Below are positions 58,740-64,000 of a DNA stretch of 64,000 bases, one piece after another. The notes under the pieces were generated by a model, which saw only the letters and a list, made by a program, of their open reading frames with translations, ran no database searches and had not been told where the DNA came from. The position numbers were made by a program, and so were the translations under genes. The stretch's first letter is position 1, and each line of letters starts with the position of its first letter. The stretch lies in contig JAEMWC010000965.1 of NCBI GenBank assembly GCA_016490735.1, forward strand, positions 90,001-154,000, in the 5' to 3' direction. The stretch is from Pachyseris speciosa. Its lineage: Eukaryota; Cnidaria; Anthozoa; Scleractinia; Pachyseridae.

Positions 58740-61258
58740 GAATAACGAACGAAAAGACCAGGTTTGTAACCAGGCTTTCCTACTTAGCAGCTCAGCCTTC
58801 TATGGAACCCAGACCCCTTCAAGTGTTCATTCTGTTACTTTTTTTTTGCCCGACCGACCAACTAACCAGGCGATGGGAAACGAAACATTTTATTGGGATG
58901 GCCAAACTCTCAAAATAGCCCACAAGATTGGCATCCAAGTCACTGTATCTTTGAGAATAAGAAACCGATGACTGAAAGCTAGCCCGAGAGGGTATTCCCT
59001 AATTGATAACAGCGCTAACCCATACCATTTATTCAGTTTTATTGTGGTGATTTATGGTTTTGCACCACTCTTGGACTGCTTTTAGGATGCAAGTTTGTAA
59101 ACCAAAAACATGTCAAAAAAAGGAAACAGAACTGACTGCCTTGTTAGATCGACTGGGTATGATGAATTCCTACCAACACAAAACAAGGTTCCATTAGATC
59201 TTTTCGTGGGTAGGTTACAAAATATCTGTCTCGCAGCGAAACTATATAAGGACCGTAGCAAACTTGAGTCATAATAATGATGTTAAAAAACTTCTTTGGC
59301 TAAAAATCAGTGCTTTATTAAAACAGCTCTCAACTACCTGTACTGCAGTCTTCGAAAGGCAGAAAGAAAATAAAAACGGTAAAATGAATGTGAGAGCAGA
59401 ACCGCGTTAAGTACTCGAGTTCGCGTTGCTCACAGGACGGTATACATAAGTGAATTCCGCAATCCCCACGTTACTCAGATATTTCTTAACGCGCTTCAAT
59501 GTTTATAATAAAACCTTTATTAATTGACGTGAAGTGATGTAAAGCAGTTGATACGTTACAAAACGGTGTAGCGATGTGAAGCGTTGTCCGTAGCGAAGCG
59601 ATGAAATGAAGCGATATAACGAAGCAGTTTCGAAAACTAAGAAACAAATAACAAATAAAACTTAAAAAACTACAGCAACCTTAGCGTGAAAAAGGTAAAA
59701 CTAACAGCCACAAATGATGAAAAGGTTACAAACTTACTTCTGTATCCGACTGAGGGAGTGATCACAGAGCGGTTGAAAACGTTGAGTCTTAATACGTTGA
59801 CTTGCTTAAATTGAACTGACTAAGAATTGCTAGTTATCTTTGTTAACTTAATTGTGCGTGAGTAAATGTATCCGTTGAGCTAACCGCAATAAAAACTAAT
59901 TATACTCGTACAAAGAAACATTAATGCCTAGAAAGGAAACACAAAAATAAAACATGTGGCAGTAACAATGAAAATCTGCTAGTGTATACTGCGTGTGTAT
60001 ACATAGCCTGCGTGCATACGTCTCCTGTTTTCTGTTGCACGCGTGCAACAAAGGAAATAGGAGACGTCTGCACGCAGGTAAAAACGATTGTAATGCATGA
60101 AAATGAATTATGAGGATCGGAAGCTAACTTATGTCAGCTGGCTTCAGTATTTCCTTAAACCTCAAAGATTTTCTTCCTGCACCAAGACGGTCTCAGGGCA
60201 AGACGACAACAAAAATTACATTCGGTGAGCAGTTTGCGTAAGTTTCTTTTATTAATTTTCACGTTTTCAATACTTTCAGGAGCTTAAACTTAAATCTCCA
60301 CCAATGTTTATGGCCAAAAATTACACAATAATGTAGCCACTGCCAAGTCAAGTGAAATTCGTCTTTTCCAATGTACTGTATATGCCAGAGGAAACCAAAC
60401 CAGTAATCACTGTGGTTATATTCGTGCCTCAACAGAAACATGTACGGTCATTCTTTAAATACATGTACTATTAAAGGGGTATTCACACAACAGGACAAAA
60501 TTGTACAAAATTGGGCAGAAAATGTTCCCATAAACCGACATGGGGACCTCAAATTAATTTTAGTGGGGAGAGCAAATACTAATTTTCCTCTCGCAATTTC
60601 TTCAAAAGAGAACTTCAGAACTTGAAATACAGTTGGAAAATGAAAGGCTGGTCAATTTTTCCAAGTTTCAATCAAGTTCTACCCTCTCCATCCACAGCAA
60701 GAGAAAACAGTAAATATTTTTAGTGCTGAAAACAACAGTATATTTTTACATACCAACTACAGTTACAGATCATCACTTTTTGCCTTGAATTAATAAGATC
60801 ACAAATGGTTTTTCTAAAACTAACTATGCATCTTGTTGCAAAACCTTGAATTTACCAATTGCCACTTACATTCAGTAACATCTTTTGTAACTTTTAAATT
60901 AAATTATTGGCGCTAAAATAGTATGATGGTGCCCCTTCAATCAAACAAATGTAGAAGTACCTGTAAGGACTTGATGTTAAACCAATCAACCCCCAACAGT
61001 GATCCCCATGTGATTTCTCCTTACTACCTCACCAAATATTAAGGCCATGGGAATAAAAGATGAAAATGCCTTGATTTTCAAACAAATTCTCCCAGCTATT
61101 GTTAAAGGAAATATACAGAGAAGACTGGGGAGAATATGTATGTTGAAAATACAGCATAAAGAGTTAACTGGGCTCTGCTGTAGTTAATAATTTACGGTTG
61201 ACTTTCTTAAGGGAGATAGTTTTTAAACCCTTTAACCCCCAAGGGGTCTCCTTTTGAT

Positions 61259-61296
<38 letters not shown>

Positions 61297-61620
61297 AAGT
61301 CACTCTTAGGGAGGAAAGGAGATAGTTTTTTTTTTTAAGCAACAACCTCTGGAATCAGTATGCATACATGGTGCCTAGTCAAAAATGTGTGTTATGGAAG
61401 ATTATGCTCTTGTAACTTTAAAAAAATCAGGATTTCAGTGAGCTGGTTAATGGAGATGAATGCTGACGAAAAGGATCGCTCACAGAAAGATGCAATACAC
61501 AATTCTCACTTAAATGCTGCAAACTCACAGTATCATTGTTACTTTAAGTAAACGAAATGGCAGCTTATTCTTTCAACTAGGTCATCTTATAAAAGAATAT
61601 CCCAGAAATTTCAGTCTCTA
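58740..61620. other. Non-coding stretch downstream of the second Kir gene
   Basis: Contains degenerate GAAGCGATG/GTAAAGC repeats (about 59525-59640), a palindrome AGCCTGCGTGCATACGTCTC mirrored by GGAGACGTCTGCACGCAGG (about 60007-60079), and a second TTAACCC-type MITE (61225-61322: AACCCTTTAACCCCCAAGG). The 3' UTR of the minus-strand Kir may extend into it. Confidence 0.55.
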
Positions 61621-61629
61621 GCTTTGTCT

Positions 61630-62382
61630 CTACTGTTGTTGTTCATAATACTCACGTGGAGAGCATGTCGGCATTTCCACAACATGAACATCGTTCAGCC
61701 TGGAATAATCAACATGATAGTAACCTTTATCACTGTACTGAGATTTCTTCAGAGTGTCGCAAAAGTCATAACCCCACAATATTTCACTGTTAAGATAAGA
61801 ATTTTTGGGCTGAGTATTTAATCCAGTTGCTTCAACCACACCATCGAGCACAACAACAATTTCAAATTCCGTCTCATGAAGTTTGTCTGGTGTTAGGTCA
61901 AAAAAGGGGCTGTTCTCATCAATAACATGAATAATCACCATTGGCAGCATCAAGAACAGTTGGTTCCTGAAATCATTGTCAGGGTTACGCCAGTCATAAC
62001 ACACTTTGAGATCTTCCTGGTAAAAGGGGATTTCTTTATGCTCCTTTGTGACCCATGTCCGGAACAACTGCATTCGCACAGAAGCATCAACGATCTGGCT
62101 TTTTCTGATGTCTCCAACTCTAAACATAAGACAGAGTTTTCCATCCCTTGGTGCAATAACGGCATGCTTTGAGAACAAGACTGTCCTTGAGCGCTCTCGT
62201 GGCCTTGATAACTTTGTAAATGTCAAGCCAAGCATGAATGCATCTATTAACAACCCTAGAAGAGTCTGCAGCTGTAGAACTATCACTGCCTCAGGGCACT
62301 TCGTTGTTATGGACTTGTCACCATATCCAATGGTCTCTTGAGTTTCCACGGAAAAAAGAAATGCTGCAGTCCAGTTGTCAAC
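61630..62382 (-). CDS. Inward-rectifier potassium channel, 3' exon only
   Basis: A 250-codon open frame from an acceptor at 62382/62383 (CAAACAG, then GTTGACAACTGG) to TAG at 61630. It encodes pore helix NWTAAFLFSVETQETIGYGD, TM2 with LLGLLIDAFMLG, PIP2-contact stretch KLSRPRERSRTV, and the whole cytoplasmic domain (FSKHAVIAPRDGKLCLMFRV; SPFFDLTPDKL; FEIVVVLDGVVEATGLN; SEILWGYDF). N-terminus, slide helix and TM1 are not found within the window; they may lie beyond 64,000 or be lost. The TM2 controller residue is Asp, predicting strong rectification, unlike the neighbour at 47.5 kb. The filter is GYGDK instead of the usual GYGFR. Confidence 0.88.
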   Translation of the reverse strand, partial: VDNWTAAFLFSVETQETIGYGDKSITTKCPEAVIVLQLQTLLGLLIDAFMLGLTFTKLSRPRERSRTVLFSKHAVIAPRDGKLCLMFRVGDIRKSQIVDASVRMQLFRTWVTKEHKEIPFYQEDLKVCYDWRNPDNDFRNQLFLMLPMVIIHVIDENSPFFDLTPDKLHETEFEIVVVLDGVVEATGLNTQPKNSYLNSEILWGYDFCDTLKKSQYSDKGYYHVDYSRLNDVHVVEMPTCSPREYYEQQQ

Positions 62383-62589
62383 CTGTTTGAGGTAGATGAA
62401 TTCAGTAACAATCTGTCTTCAATGGTAAAATGAAACAAATCGGACAGATGCAGTACTAACGGGGGAAGTGGAAGGTAAACACAAGAAATTGCAAGACTAG
62501 CATTTCTCCACATACAGTAAGCCAAGATGTTTTTTCAAACTTTGAAATTAGGTCATTATCATTCGATACTTTTTCTCTTCCTTTTCATT

Positions 62590-62665
62590 GGCTCATAGCC
62601 TGCGAACGCAGACGTATTTCCGGCTGTCACTGGTTCCGCCGAAAATAACGTCTGCGAACTCGAGC
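62590..62665. repeat. Short palindromic element (AGCCTGCGAACGCAGACG)
   Basis: AGCCTGCGAACGCAGACGTA, then TTTCCGGC, are mirrored by GCCGAAAATAACGTCTGCGA. Related in design to the palindrome at about 60007-60079. Confidence 0.65.
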
Positions 62666-62795
62666 CAGATATTGATTTCCGTGACGTCAAAACTTTTGTT
62701 TTGTTATTGACCAAGTTTATTGACCATTAAAATTCACCGATAGAATATGACACTCGCGTACACGCGCGACGCCGCGGGAACTTTTAGAGTTCGCA

Positions 62796-64000
62796 ATGAG
62801 CGCCATCGAAACATCGAAGAAGATTTTAACTTCCGAGGTTTGTTTTCTTTGCAAGGCAAAAGTTTCCAGTGAAGAAAAGATAAAGGTGTTTGGAAAAAGT
62901 ACACTGGCAATTCACTCATTAATTCTGCGTTCAACTGAAGTCGATCTGTCCGCTTACGTCGGGAGCGATCTTGCCGCCATTTGCCGCACCAGATGTTATA
63001 ATCGTCTGCTTCGCTATAAGAGAGCTTTGGACAGAGTAGGAGACATTGAAAATGAAATCAAACAAGATTTCAAAAATGATGGCCCGTTCCGAGTCAAAAG
63101 ACTCGCTAAAGAGTCAGGACAAAAGCCAGAGGCGAAAAAGAGCTTAAAGTTCGAAGATGCAAATGTAAACAGCAGTCCATCGCAAAGTATCGGCTGGAAT
63201 TGGCACCTTTCCTTTTACAAGCCCTTACATACACATACATACATACTTTATTTGATAAGTAGGTTGTGTTAAAGGCAGCCAAAGGGCTGATGTGGACCTA
63301 CTATACTAAACATTAAGAATTACATGTATGAAAATTGCAATAATAACTTAGAACTAATGTATACAAATAATACAGATAATACAAATAAATACAAATAATA
63401 CGGTATTCACTAAGACTAACATATAAATCTAAAAGTAGATGAAATGATCCTTTTTGTTAGCGACTACTGTTGCCTCTTTGTCAAATGAAAAATTGTCAAT
63501 AATCTTAACATGTTTACGTAAAATTTGTTTAAAAGAATAAAAACTTTCAGGTATTTTAACTAATCTATTTACAAAATTCCAAATAACAGGACCTCTATAT
63601 CGTAGGGAGTTCCTGCCAGTCTCTGATCTAAATCTAATGATATTAAATTGGTTGGGAACACGAGAAGATCTAGAAGAAACTCTTTTAGAAAACAGTTCAC
63701 ATATCGATTGGGTCATTGTTCCATAATATACTTGGTGCTGTTAGCCCTATTGCTCCAGTAGCCACGTTTCCAAGTCGTGCTTTTCTTGCTCCAAATGGCT
63801 TGCTGCAAAACGCTTTCGGAGGAATAACACCAGGTTTTACTGGCCGATTGTTGACCTCCACGCCACAGAAACAAGTCGAGTTTCAGAAACCAGAACGACC
63901 CATTGCAGATACTAAGGAGACTAAGGTACATCTTACTGTAGCATATCCAAATAAATCTGTTCACAAGGAATTGAAAGATGATTTTGCAGTTCTCGGCAAA
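62796..64000 (+). pseudogene. Cys-rich cnidarian-type gene interrupted by a LINE; runs off the window
   Basis: The first part (62796 to about 63200) reads MSAIETSKKILTSEVCFLC, then KVSSEEKIKVFGKS, an AICRTRCYNRLLRYKRALDR segment, and a Lys-rich linker. CxxC and CRTRC suggest a small zinc-binding N-terminal domain, as I recall from uncharacterised coral proteins. A LINE on the minus strand (about 63215-63720) follows. After it an open plus-strand frame resumes (GAVSPIAPVATFPSRAF, then PNGLLQNAFGG, RLLTSTPQKQ, AYPNKSVHKELKDD) to the window edge, in a different frame number. I read this as one gene split by the insertion, with a possible 1-base change beside it. No good donor is seen before the LINE, so an intron is less likely. 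Confidence 0.55.
63215..63720 (-). mobile_element. 5'-truncated LINE inside the Cys-rich gene
   Basis: Minus-strand frame 63429-63716 has SSRSSRVPNQFNIIRFRSET, RNSLRYRGPVIWNFVNRL and SFKQILRKHVK, the usual RT-protein C-terminus. The 3' end carries GTATGTATGTATGTATGTG-type repeats (63228-63246, CATA on plus). Only the last part of the element is present. Confidence 0.8.

Overview
The window reads as nuclear DNA of an anthozoan cnidarian, most likely a stony coral. This is inference from intron-rich animal genes, dense CR1/jockey-like LINE remnants, tRNA-derived SINEs, many palindromic foldback elements, and two protein families that I associate with cnidarians. Nothing bacterial or viral was recognised.

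Layout. 0-4.4 kb: a broken cnidarian-type Cys/His protein fragment, a LINE 3' end and palindromic elements. 4.9-10.46 kb: an inverted monomer followed by a large satellite of about 72 copies of a 73-bp unit. 11.3-28.7 kb (minus): the complete 15-coding-exon gene for mitochondrial NADPH:adrenodoxin reductase (FDXR). Its 7.3-kb last intron holds an intronless six-helix membrane-protein ORF, a 5'-inverted LINE and several foldback elements. 28.9-34.6 kb (plus): the complete five-exon GPN-loop GTPase GPN1, divergent from FDXR across 206 bp. 35.5-37.0 kb (minus): a decayed P-loop helicase-like gene split by a foldback element with a 9-bp target duplication. 38.0-44.8 kb (plus): the complete ciliary gene DRC10/IQCD in four exons. 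45.2-46.3 kb: two inverted copies of a 400-450-bp hAT-like element with 6-bp target duplications; a third copy is at 58.3 kb. 47.5-48.8 kb (plus): an intact single-exon inward-rectifier K+ channel. 52.6-55.3 kb: a nearly full reverse-transcriptase LINE with one in-frame stop. 57.1-58.2 kb: a decayed LINE on the minus strand. 61.6-62.4 kb (minus): the 3' exon of a second inward rectifier. 62.8-64.0 kb (plus): a Cys-rich cnidarian-type gene interrupted by a LINE and running off the window.

The host genes are housekeeping or physiological: electron supply for Fe-S/steroid-type chemistry (FDXR), RNA polymerase II assembly and import (GPN1), ciliary motility (DRC10) and K+ conductance (two Kir channels). 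They do not form one pathway. The most unusual feature is the 5.3-kb satellite: every unit carries an exact POU octamer (ATTTGCAT) and a YY1/TISU-like CAAGATGGC site, and the array appears to have grown out of one arm of an inverted-repeat element.
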